NCBI GenBank assembly: GCA_022457155.1
Contig: JAJGOT010000256.1
Coordinates: 1 to 64,000, forward strand
Reading direction: 5' to 3'
DNA: 64,000 bases
Origin: Cladopsammia gracilis
Lineage: Eukaryota; Cnidaria; Anthozoa; Scleractinia; Dendrophylliidae
This document shows positions 49,364-61,200 of this stretch, piece after piece; position 1 is the stretch's first letter, and the number at the start of each line of letters is the position of its first letter. The position numbers and the translations under genes are program-made. The notes under the pieces are model-generated. The model made no database searches. It had not been told where the DNA came from and worked only from the letters and a program-made list of their open reading frames with translations.

Positions 49364-52300
49364 GTTAGCTAAATACGACGACCACACCCGAGCAAAGCCA
49401 ATACACTGCACTTCCTTAGGGTGGGGTGGGGGTGGAGACTTGTCACGTCCACTAGGGAGTGGCCAGTAAACTGTTTTTCACGTTTTACTATTTTCCCGCA
49501 GCAAAAGGAAATTTCGTCATATTATTCCTTTTAAACCGTGCATCGACTCTTACTTTTAACTACTCATGAAAAAAAATAAGGCGATTCAAATTGAAATTCA
49601 AATTTTAAAACGTAAATAGATTTTTTTGAGCACATAATTGATTTTCACTTAGTTTAGGCACCGCCCTTCAAGGGGCGTGTCTTTCCCTGATTGGCTGGAA
49701 GAACAAAACTCTTTAATTGCCGCTTTTGCTTCCTCGAATAGCGCCGTATAAACAAAAAAAATCGCGTTATGGCGGTAAGATAAAGATTTTTGGGGAGGTT
49801 TCTACAAGAACGAATTAAAACCAAAAAAAGTATATATATTTTCCGATATCAATTTCTGTTGATTGGTTTGTACCTTTTTTAAACACAATATTCTCTTATT
49901 TCAATATATGAAGTATTTCTGTCCTAAGAATCATTTTGCAGTTTGAATGCGCACTGTGGTTACATAGCAACTAATTCTCTTGCAAAAACGCTAAACACCC
50001 CCGCCTGACCGTCGGCTGATTAAAACCACAACGATGAATCGCGCCCGGTCTAAAATTATATAATTTTAATTCTTGCTTTAAATAATGAACACGAAAACGA
50101 AATAATAATTCGTACGCGTCTTAGCAGCATCCTATTTACTTCACTAACTAGTGTATCCAAAAGATAGTAATTGCTGCGGTAAATTTGTTGTAACAATGCT
50201 GTTTTATCGTCTCGCTGGTATTACAGAATTTTCTCTTTCGTTTTTTGAGGGGAACCAAAGCAAATGTAACCGGGATGAATCGACGAAAATTCCAGCTAAT
50301 AAGACTAATTTTGGTTTGTAATTCACGCATCAAGTTCCTGCAATGTCTGTAAAATATTGTTGAGTGAAGGACGGTTCACCAGAGGAAGGTGTGAAAATTT
50401 AGGTTAATTACTGTGTGTTCACGTCTCCCAAGCTCAGCTCAGGTTTCGCGTCCCCAAGCGCTCAGCTCAGCTCAGTCTCATCGACCCCTGTTGGAGTGAT
50501 TTCAAAATAAATTTGTCTTTTATTCCGTACAATCTTCGAAAATCTTTGCCATTCAACGGTCCTATCACCATGCCTCGCAGTCCCCGCTCAATTCGTAGTA
50601 GTCTTCGACACTTCAGTTCCGATTTCGACTGGGACATGTTGGACCAAAATACTATATTACAAATCTCGTAGCGAACACTGAGCTTGAAGCAGCAAGCGAG
50701 GCTATTGTTCGTGGCGCAGTGCATTCTGGCCCAAAATGTGTTCTTGGCGCAGTGAATTCTGGTAATAAGCGATCAAATCGAGATTTTTCCTAGCTTATAT
50801 TTTTTTCTCATATATTTCTCTTAAATCCTGATTATGTTGCTGCTCACTCGCTACGCTCGTTCCGCAGCAACAAGCGTTGTCAAGAAAAAGATGTCCTGAA
50901 GGCAAGGACGACAGGCGAAGTAAAAAGATATTGCGAACCAGAAAAAAGGTCCTCTCTCCAGCTCGCTCGGGAGCTCGCTCGTACTTGCTTGAATTGATCC
51001 GCGTTTTATATTTTTCCCGATAACTTTTCGAGCACGAAAAGCTATTTTATGTCCGCAATATTTACATACAAGCCGGGCTGGTTTGCGGGCTAAAAATTAA
51101 TTAAAGTTATCGGGACTTTCGAGAATTGAGGACCAGTGCCGCAGAAGTCGTCCAGTATAACATGACAGGCTATTTTCAAAGCAATTGAGAAAAAAGCTAA
51201 CTGCTAAATAGTTAAATCGTTCACTCTGATATGCTCGATCCGTGAATAGTTCTTGAGGGCGTCTTCTCTATTGTCGGTTTCAGGCGGAACTGTATTAATT
51301 CATCACTGTGTTTCTATTGTCCGACTCCCAATTCTTATAAAAAACTTTTGTTCGCAAGAGTCACAAGAAAATGTCGGCATTCTCGCTGTCAGTCAGTAAG
51401 CGCACATAGAAAGTTGTGACAAACACGAACAAGACACGAGTGATCGAAGCCAAGTACACATTTTAGCTGCGGCGGTGCATTAAAAATAAACTGAGGCTAT
51501 TTAAATATTAAACGAAACTGCCAATAACAACACTTCCCTGGGAGGATTTTCCGTTCTTGTGTAAATTTAGATAAGTTTAGATACAGGAAAGTTTTAAAAA
51601 CAGATACTAAATTCATAATACCGAGCAACTATGTAAATACCAAACTTCTCCCTATATTTTTAACAACAATAATAAAAATAATAAAAACGACTGGTATCTC
51701 TAACTAATTTACAATTTCAGATTTCAAGTTGTGTTTTCGAACTTAGCTTTGTTTTTAAAGATTTTCAAACTTACTGGTTATTGAGTTGTGTACGTGATCT
51801 CGCAGCTAGCCCTTCGAAATTTTTTTTTTTTGGACATTTAAATTTCGGACAAAACCAAACATGTCAATCAAAGGAGGGGTGAATATATAGGTCTACGGAT
51901 CGACGGATTTAGTAAATTACATTTCCCGGATTTCGGAGTCAGGAGAAATAATATTCTAACGTATTTGTGTATTCTACAAATGCAGCACCGATTATAGCTC
52001 AGTCCATTTTTTCGGGGCCCTGATTCTTGGATTGCGGATCTTGGATCTTGACCATCCTTTCAGACATCTACGGAATTTTCTGCTTCTTCCAGTAGCTTCC
52101 TATTTTCCGATTTTGGGCCATTTTTAAGATAGGGGAAAATAGCTGATATTACTACCATAAAACGGTCGAAAAAATGTCCGAATGTTTTTTTGTCCGAAGT
52201 TTAATGTCCAAAAGAATAATAAGGTCCGATCCAAATATTTTCGAAGTTAAGTTAAAGTCAGAAAGGTAGAGGCTGCAACCAGTATCATGGCACTGATGCC

Positions 52301-52430
52301 AAGGAAGACTATGATGTTTGGATAAGCATTCAGCTGTTCAGTGGCGTTCAAGGAAATTCAAGATCAGCACAGCTTGCACGAGCTTGTCAGGAGGGCAGGC
52401 TTCTTCACGTCTCAGCCTTCAATACTATGC
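49364..52430. other. Intergenic: upstream of the minus-strand KLF gene
   Basis: Holds the KLF promoter region (an inverted CCAAT, gattgg, near 49689; no clear TATA). A minus-strand ORF at 50467-50724 begins in a plausible context but has no known domain. Duplicated ggcgcagtg.attctgg segments are at about 50715-50762. Confidence 0.35.
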
Positions 52431-52473
<43 letters not shown>

Positions 52474-52474
52474 T

Positions 52475-52523
<49 letters not shown>

Positions 52524-52536
52524 TCAGTCAATAAGT
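52431..52536. mobile_element. Palindromic MITE, ACTTATTGACTGAGT ends
   Basis: Ends acttattgactgagt (52431-52445) and actcagtcaataagt (52522-52536), with an inner hairpin catggcg.acggacc / ggtccgtgcgccatg. Confidence 0.7.
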
Positions 52537-52547
52537 ATTTTATAATA

Positions 52548-52745
52548 GGGCCATTTATACGAGACCAAATAAGTCGCGACTTACAGAAGACGCGAACCAC
52601 TCGTATAAATGATACAAAAATGTGTTCGCATCTTATTTAGGTCGCGACTTATGCAAGCCTCACTCGTATAAATGGTCTAGTTCGCGTCTTCTGTAAGTCG
52701 CGACTTATGCAAGTCGCGACTTATTTGGTCTCGTATAAATGGCCC
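52548..52745. mobile_element. MITE, GGGCCATTTATACGAGACC, TAATA duplication
   Basis: Long inverted ends (GGGCCATTTATACGAGACC... / ...GGTCTCGTATAAATGGCCC) flanked by TAATA (52543-52547 and 52746-52750). The interior holds several copies of the palindrome AAGTCGCGACTT and the repeated actcgtataaatg, so it can fold in more than one way. It lies 11 bp from the previous MITE. Confidence 0.8.
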
Positions 52746-53249
52746 TAATATGACTAGAAAGTACAAGAATAGTCGTGCAGTGCGAGGTCACTTGAACTCG
52801 AGCGGGACCGGACGGCTTTTTCCGGATCGGCTCACGTCAGCCCGTCCGGCCCCGCTCACGTCACCTTGCGATTCTATTTTCTGTAGGATTGCGTCTGCGG
52901 GGCCGTACGGTCATTATAAGGTAGATTTCAAAATTGGCCGCGCGGGGCGGCCGCGCGCGCATGCGGTCTCAAGTAGAAGTGGCAAATACCAACTCAAAAC
53001 GCGTTGGGATTTAATCACAGCTGCATGAATGGAGATTCAGTTAATAATGAAAATAATAGAACCAAAGCATTGTAGCTATACCTCCTTTTTCTTTAAGGAT
53101 CCTGCTCGAGCGCTCGGAGGATCGAGACGGACAAAGCTGCATACAATGCTTGTGTCAAAAATGGTCTGCAGTAAAAAACGGGTAAATTCGCTCGGGAAGG
53201 TTACGCTCCTATCCACTCTCTTCACCAATAGATCTCAGCTCTTGGGACA

Positions 53250-53325
53250 ATTATAGCTCAGTCCAGCCATACAGAACTGGGTGCAAAGTCCAATGGTTCT
53301 AACCCTGGCCACTCAGGCATAGCGT
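53250..53325 (+). other. tRNA-like A/B box pair, possible SINE head
   Basis: tagctcagtcc (53254-53264) resembles a pol III A box and ggttctaaccc (53295-53305) a B box, about 41 bp apart as in a tRNA. The stem pairing of a working tRNA is not evident; a SINE head or pseudo-tRNA is more likely. The same tatagctcagtcca occurs near 51994. Confidence 0.35.
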
Positions 53326-53534
53326 TATTTTCCAAAGAAAAGTTAAAGCTTAGATTTGTTATTATCGTGGGGTCTATCATTTATAAGATAGTTTAGCGAG
53401 CGCGAAGCTAAGCGTCCCCACGTCCATCTTTCACGTTCCCACTTGTAATACAAGCAATTGGTACTGAACCAAATTACTTCAGTTAGGTATAAATGATTTT
53501 TAAATTTTCACTTGGGACCTAAAGAACTAATGCC

Positions 53535-53790
53535 CGGATCAGTCGCGCCGTAGTTCACACGAGCCAAACCTAATTCAATGAATAAGTTCGGTTGATCTAA
53601 TCAGTCGGATCAGCTCAGCCGATTATCCCACCGCCGGATCAGCTGGGAATAACAGCAGTGGACCGGTTTTGATTCAGATGTCGAACTTCACATGAGCTGA
53701 ATCAATACAGCCGGGATTAATTAATTTGGGTCGGCCTAAATTCGAATTAGGTTCGGCTGATGTGAAGCGGCAGCGTCTGAACCGAACCTT
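53535..53790. mobile_element. Diverged Harbinger-like foldback
   Basis: Imperfect inverted arms (gttcacacgagccaaacctaatt / aattaggttcggctgatgtgaa) related to the clean TTA-flanked MITE at 4304-4423. Boundaries approximate. Confidence 0.5.
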
Positions 53791-53938
53791 ACAGCACCAA
53801 AGACAAAAAAACTGCATGCTGTCAATAACCTTCATTCAATTAGTCCCATCAAAAGGGTTCGTCTATTTAGATTCAAAGCTAAAAGAACCGCCTTGTACAT
53901 ATAAATGTCAGTTGAATTAGCACGGGTAGTATTGTTCT

Positions 53939-53956
53939 GGGGGGGGGGGGGGGGGT
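53939..53956. repeat. Poly-G tract
   Basis: Uninterrupted G run; poly-G/C tracts recur in the window (1005, 30959, 31459, 39788, 60220). Confidence 0.85.
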
Positions 53957-54915
53957 GGCCGTGATGATCCCTAAGGACATCTGCGTTAGAAGCTACAATT
54001 GTATAGCATGACCGGTAGGAGTTGACACATTATAACGGCATAATTTCGAGCATAATACTATAATTGGAGCATCATAAAGCGTAATGCCGACCCAATAGTG
54101 CTACAACGTTTAAGGTGAAATTGTTTCGATTTTGACGGTCGACGGTTAAATTTAAGCGCTTTTGACGGTTGACGGCTATCAAGAGGAAATTTCTTCTATG
54201 AATTCAAGTTAATATTAACTTTTGTATTTTTGTAATATTAACTATTGTGTTTTGGGGGTCGTTTTGCCGGTCTTTTACTGGTGAAATGAAGTGAAATTTT
54301 CCCAAAGTACTCTAAGACCTCTAACAATATATAATTATTTTGAAAATATTTAATTGATACGATGAGGTGAAAATATTACCTAGTGTAATTACGTTTATTT
54401 CATACTTATTGAGATTTTCTTTTGAAATTTGGCGTGTGAAAACCCCGTTCGGGGTTCGCAGCCAATCAGAATGGCGAAATGACATTCTCACACGTGAAAA
54501 AGCGTTTCGTCCACTGGCACAAATCTCAGTATGTATAAAATAAACAAATTACAGCATGGGCAGCGCTTTGTACGGTATTTACGCACGAGCGTGCGTAAAT
54601 ACCGTATGCCTGCACTGCCCATGATATGGATAATGGAGACTCGATCCCGCACTGCTCTGTTAGGCTCAAACGAGAGAGGGCATCTTTGAGATTCTGTTAT
54701 CTACATGGAAATTAAACGCGCCCTGTCCACAGAGATTTTTGGGTCCTCGCCAATGGAAACTCGCGTGTTATATCTCTCGATTGGTTTCTCTTCTGCTTTA
54801 CGATAAAAGCTTACCACGGCTTGCAGGACACTCGACATGATCAGGAATGGCGCGGCTTGGCGTGGTCAGAAACAAGTTATCAATGTAGTAAATCATCAAT
54901 ATTTTGAAACCGGAA

Positions 54916-55090
54916 TAGCCTGTTCCAGGCGTTCAGATGGTGGGGAAAGTGCGAATGGTTGGGGAAGGCGCGAAGAAAAGCAAGCGAAAAAAGATGCGGG
55001 GTCGGGGAGACGCATTTTTCGCTTGCTTTTCTTCGCGCCTTCCCCAACTATTCGCGCTTCCCCCACTATCTGAACGCCTGGAACAGGCTA
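54916..55090. mobile_element. MITE with 9-bp duplication upstream of AGK (MULE-like)
   Basis: Inverted arms of about 75 bp (TAGCCTGTTCCAGGCGTTCA... / inverted at the right end) with a short GC-rich loop. A perfect 9-bp duplication AAACCGGAA flanks it (54907-54915 and 55091-55099). It ends 176 bp before the AGK ATG, inside the probable promoter or 5'UTR. Confidence 0.85.
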
Positions 55091-55265
55091 AAACCGGAAG
55101 TATTTCTAGATAGAAGCCTGTTGTGCATGTGATATCGGTTTCGGCGCAAATTAGTAGAAAAAGACATAAAAAGTTCGAGATGGACTGGAAATAGCGAGGA
55201 CGTAAAAGTACGAATTATATGGCGTAGGCTCTGGTAGGGACTGGGGAGGAGACGGGATTTACAAT

Positions 55266-58200
55266 ATGGCGGATGCAAAGCCGTGGTTTTACACCATAAG
55301 AAAACATCGAAAAAAGTCTATTGCTGCCGCATTGTTTGCTGGTTGGCTGGCGAATTATGGAGTTAATAAGTATAGGTAACGTTATTTTGCATTAAACCAT
55401 AAAATTGTACTCCTTGTTATCTTTAAAATGTGCAAGATTTATTACATAAGCTTGAGCTATTGAATCATTAAGCTTATAAGCTTATATTAAAAGCTTCTTT
55501 GTTTATTTCTGACAGAGAGTATATGATAAGAAGAGAATTGTGCCATGAAGCAAAGGTAGGAGATTCTTGAAAAGACTTTAGTTATAAGACAACCTTTTCA
55601 TCTCAAGGGAGACCAGGACCAATTTTAAAACTGAGGAAGCACTATAATACTGTGCAGTAGCTTTTCATTTGAATGGTTTAACTTTAGGATTTTGTCCACA
55701 GATTAAAAAGTTAGAATTGCCTTGTACAGCATAATGAACAGTACTGCTGGTTTCAAGTGCTACTTCATAATTTGTCATTTCTATACAAATCCTAGGCAAC
55801 TTTAAATTTTTAAAATTATTTCAACTGTCACCAATAAACACTCACTTTAAAATGTGGGAAGCCTCAACCTGGACTATTTTACTCATTTTATCACGTTCTT
55901 TCATTTCCGGCACTCTGTAACTTATAACCTATAAATAAATAGTCACACAAGCACTCAGTGTCCCAAGTTTTATGAGTGGAACATGACTCTCTGAAGTAAG
56001 TGATGTTGTGTTATAATGTCGGCCGTTGAGAATTTGAGTGCTTTAAGGCATTGTATGGAGTTCAAAAAGTGTTTTGTTTTAGTGGTTTATTCATAAGATG
56101 CATTTTTTTTCTATTTTTATGCAGAGAAGCCCTGTCAAAATGTGCTGGCAGCCAGCAATTTTGCCACCTAGAGTCAATCATTTGCCGTCTACTTCACACT
56201 GGAGTTCACAAATCCTCACTAATAACAAAATACATCACTAGCCCTTATTGCCTACTACTTCTGTTACCCTGCCTACCACTACAAAACATTCTGACAGGGT
56301 TGGCAGAGAAAAAAAAGGGGGTTACATTCTAGGCAATAATTTGGACTTTTTGGGGTGTAACATTTTGGCCTCATTTGCACCTCCCAGTCATTAATATACC
56401 TGAGTACCCCCCTGGGAGGGCGACTATGCTTGGAATCCTTCAATTTTCACTTTCATTACAGGCTTTTGGTGACACAACATTACCATCTCTAAAGAAGCCA
56501 AGGAGACTGACTTTGTTTTTTAACCCAGCTGCTGGAAGGTACAGCAAAATAACTTACAGTTGAAAGCAACCACCTCTCTTAAACAACATCTTGTCTACGA
56601 TACATTACATTCATTCGTGGTCACCTCTCTACAGCAGCCAGAAAATTCTGTCTGAGGGTGGCCCAGTTGTAGAGAGGTGTGACTGTATCTCGGACCAGTA
56701 GTTATAAGTGACTGTACCTCCCGCAGGTATTCACATACAGTAGTTATAAGTGACTGTACCTCCCGCAGGTATTCACATACAGTAGTTATAAGTGACTGTA
56801 CCTCCCGCAGGTATTCACATACAGTAGTTATAAGTGACTGTACCTCCCGCAGGTATTCACATACATAAATGTTCTGGTTCAAATTTTTCTTTCTTTAAAA
56901 ATTTTCAAACCAGTTTAATTTTCCTTTGTCTCAGACTATTATTATACTCTGAGACAAAGGAAAACAAAAGTCAAACTTTTTAACCAATGAAAAATTTGAA
57001 CCACTTAATATAAGTGATGTGGGTATGTGCTGTGTGGAAGATATGGTTTTGAAACAGTTTAGTCTGGGATATGGCATAGAAATCAGAGAGTTTTGATCTA
57101 TAATAGGGTATCATTTACAAGTAAACTGATCAGAGGTATGACGATAGAGTTTCTGGAAAATAGAGAGTCAGGGATAGGGTAGGAAGTTTCTAAGTCTGGT
57201 TTCCTAGTTTTTTTTTTTCTGAGATTTCTAAGGAGGCTGTCAATTCACCATGATGGTTTCTTTTCCTTTTCCTTTACATGTAATTTAAAAAAACCTGAGG
57301 GGGTGGCCACGAGGGCTAGGGAAGGGTATTAAAAGCACAAAAACTCACTCACAATAGTAGTGACTCTAATTATAAACCCATACCCCACTATGTGAAGTTA
57401 TCTCCTCTGTTTATATAAATAATATACAGTATTGCCCTATTTAATCTTATTAGTGTATGCAGCTAAGATAAATGAATGATTGGAAAATATGAAGTAGCTA
57501 GTTCATTTTCATTATCTTTAGTTATCTGAATGTTGTCTATCTTATATTCTCATTTCTAGTGGAAGTGCTGATACTCTTTTAAAGAAAAATGCTGAACCCA
57601 TACTTCATATAGCAGGCTTAGATATAACCATTGTTAAGGTAGGAAATGATATTGGACAGTCTTGTTAATATTAGTGGGCGGGAAAGGGCGGGGCATGGGG
57701 GAGTCAGAGTAAGATAGGGAATTGAAGTTGAAGAAATGAAATTCATGTGGAGAATTGAATGTTTTTCCCTTAACAAAGGCTTGAACAGACATACAGTTCT
57801 TTGTTTTTTTATCAGACAGATTATGAAGGGCAAATTAAAACTCTGACACAGTACATTGATCCAAAAACAGATGGAATTATTGTCGCAGGAGGAGATGGCA
57901 CCCTGCTTGAGGTTAGTTGAGTCGCACAGACAAATACTAGTTATAGAATGCTCATGCTTTACTGTGAAATATCCTACAAATAAACTCGTTGATTTTTTTA
58001 GTACATACACATGGCCCTTTAGGCAATTGTGTATTCTGGACATAACTGCAATAGTACACTAACCATAATTTTACCTTATCCCATTGATATGTATTGCCTC
58101 CAGTCTAACTGTCTGAAAATTATTTGTTATTCATGGCTATAGGTTGTGACTGGATTATTAAGACGGAGTGACCAGGTACAACAATGCACTCTTAAGCATC

Positions 58201-61200
58201 ACTTAACATTTTTTGCAGACAAATAATAATGCTTGTCAGTAACTATACAATACCTGCTACAAATAGGATGACTTAAACTTTAATTAAAATTAGCAAAAAC
58301 CACCTAAAATTGTCCAGCTAAGCTTTTAGTTGGAAATTTTTTTGTGATATTCAATATTAAAAGTAAGAAAATCACAAAACACCCAGTAACCCAAAATTAA
58401 GTTTAACTTAATTTTTAAAATCTACATGCAAAACCATGACAAGATACAGACCTCACCATCAATCACGCTGACTGCTTGTTGCTGTCAGGGACGTTTTGTT
58501 TCTTCTTTGCCATTTGTACCAACTTTCTAACAGGAAGAAATTTTTAGATTAAACAACCTAAAGTAGGTTACTAAGGATGCATTGTAACTGCACTCAGTCT
58601 GCATTTCCTTTTTCATTAATTTTATTGCAAGTGTTACATTGGCGTTTCCTTCCTGTGGTTAATTTTTCCTGTTAATTTTTTTTTTTTGTTTTTGGTTATT
58701 TGCAGTAAGGGAAAGTAAAGCCCAGTGTCCAAATGATTGTTATGTTCACTATGATAACTGCAAAAAAAGTTGAACAATCATTGTGTAAACTCGTTTCCAT
58801 ATATTGCAGCTATGATTGCTTCGATCACTGATTGTTGTCACTGCAATCACTGGAGAGTGGTTTCCATATGATCGCTACGATCACTGAACTTTTTTTTCAT
58901 CGATTGTAGCAATTATATGGAAACCATGCTTTAATATTAAGACTAACATTTGTGTTTACTTATTACTTGCTCAAAGGAAGAAATTTCCAAGATTCCCATC
59001 GGAGTGATTCCTCTTGGGACTCATAATTCATTTTGTAACAGATTGTTTGCAAACAAGAATGTTGCAGAAGCAAGGTTAGAGTACCAGTCATGTGTGCAAT
59101 CAAAAATAATATTGAATACTAGCAGTAATCAGAGATTATGGAGATGTGTTTGAAGGAATTTCCGGCGGAAATGAGACCCTGAAAAGAGCAATAGGGGCAA
59201 CCAAACGGCAGTTCAGACACCAAATTTTTCTGCATGCAAGGCACGGGGCATTCAACACGAAATTAGTATTGCGTTCTTCAAACTTGATTAAATTTTGATT
59301 CATTGATTTTTGTTTACATGTAGAAATGTATCATTTTAAGCATTCTGACTTGTTTAGACATGCCTAACAATGCTGTATTACAGTTTAACCTCTCTAATAC
59401 GGACACCGAAGACACAGAGCAAAGTGTCCGTATTAGAGAGGTGTCCGTATTAAAGAGGTCACCACAATGACGTCACTTTTAAGACTCCACTGACAGGTTT
59501 TCATTCAGTAACTAAAAACAGGCCTACACTCATATATTAACTGCATCTAAATTGATTAATATACAGCATTGAGACACTGTTTATCAGTAGTGCACTGCAT
59601 TCTAAAATTCTCAGCTACATAAGGTATACGAATCACTGTTTTAAAACGAAACGAACTACAACACAATGCTGCATGTAAAAAAGTAATATAAAGTACAATT
59701 CTGAAAACGTCTTTTGATATATGTTTGTAACCACAAACAGGAAACTGTATTACTTACTCAAACTATCATCACCTGATCACCGGAGTGTCCATAATAAAGA
59801 GGTTAAGTTTATATGAATTTGCTCTCTGAGGCCGACATTTAGTGTTCGTTGTCCGTATTAGAGAGGGTCATATTATAGAGGTCTTTTTTAAAGAAAATAT
59901 GTGAGAATTTTGTCGGGACATAGGAAACTGCCTGTAATAGAGAGGTGTCCGTAAGGAGAGGTTCAACTGTATTTAATTTATTTTTGTGAAAACCTATAAA
60001 AAATAGGACTGCAATGTGTACATGTGTCTATTGTGCTAGTTGTAATATGCTCACGACAAGCTACTTTATGTATATTTAGTATGATGCATATATGTAAACG
60101 TTTCAGAGGAAACTTCTGAGCAACCTCAAAAGTCAACTTAAACAAAGTATATTTAATAGTGGTTATAGCTTAGTGTCTCCCCGGCTCCCAGGAAGACACA
60201 AAAACTACCCCTCCTCTCCCCCCCCCCCCTCCCTCCTCAGAAGGTTTTTTGGTTTCAACCCCCAACCTTAATTTCTGAAAATTCCAGTTTGGTTTCATAC
60301 ACATGTTTCTTCAAAGACTTTGGCTCTGGACCATTTATTTTTTATTACAAATTATAACTTTATTTTTATTTATTTATTCACGGAGTCCTTATCACTAAAA
60401 AGTGGTCTTCTAAAGAGCTGTGCACATTAAACCTAGTAGAAAAAGTTAAGACTAAAATTATACTTTTCTATAGGACAATTGGAAATGCAGCATTGGCCAT
60501 TGTCAAAGGTTATATAACCCCAGTGGATGTCATGGAGATCAAGGTTAGTTTTATAATTTCTTTTTGTCCATAACCCTTTAACTCCCAAGAGTGCGGGCCC
60601 AAAGAAAACTTCCAAATTTATATAATATTCTTGGCCTAGAAATAAGTTGCTTGATAGATTTGCGGTGTCATTATTATGAACAAATAATTTGAACAGCAGG
60701 CAGACACCTTCTGTTAGAGAGATTGCATTTGTTGTAGCACTGAATTAAAATGATAGAGTTATATCTTGGTTGTTTCAGGGTGACGAAGGTCGCTCCACAT
60801 TTGCGATGTCCAAGCTTCACTGGGGTGCCTTTAGAGATGCTAATGAAAAGCAAAACAAGTACATACACTCTAGCTTTTTACATAGTTACATACTTTTAGT
60901 GAATCAAAATTATAGTTTAAAGCCAAGTCTTGTAGTCTTTTAGTACTGTTATGTTTAGGCTAAATAGTATGATTGTCCAGAAGAGAGTACTCCTGAAAAG
61001 GGCTGTTGTTGTTGACATCGACTGATGTTTACAACCTTACTTACTCCTTCTGTCAGTCAAAGTATTGCTGTGCATTGTCTGGCTTCTGCTCTGAATTGGG
61101 CCTGAATCTTGTCAGATTACCACTTATAAAGGCCATTCAAATGTTGCAGCTGTACAAATGTCTCGTTCAATTGCAGTTCATTTTTTCCGCTTATGTCAGC

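Noticed and set aside
49106..49372. Plus-strand ORFs opposite the first KLF exons
   Set aside because: They are antisense shadows of KLF exons 1-2 and the short intron between them.
50467..50724. Minus-strand ORF of 85 codons upstream of the KLF gene
   Set aside because: No recognised domain, no exon partners, and overlap with short GCTCAGCTCAG simple repeats.
53250..53325. A functional tRNA gene
   Set aside because: A and B box-like motifs are present, but the acceptor, D and anticodon stems cannot be paired convincingly.
56595..56882. Minus-strand ORF with a fourfold 14-residue repeat
   Set aside because: It is produced by the 42-bp minisatellite within an AGK intron; there is no start, splice or homology support.
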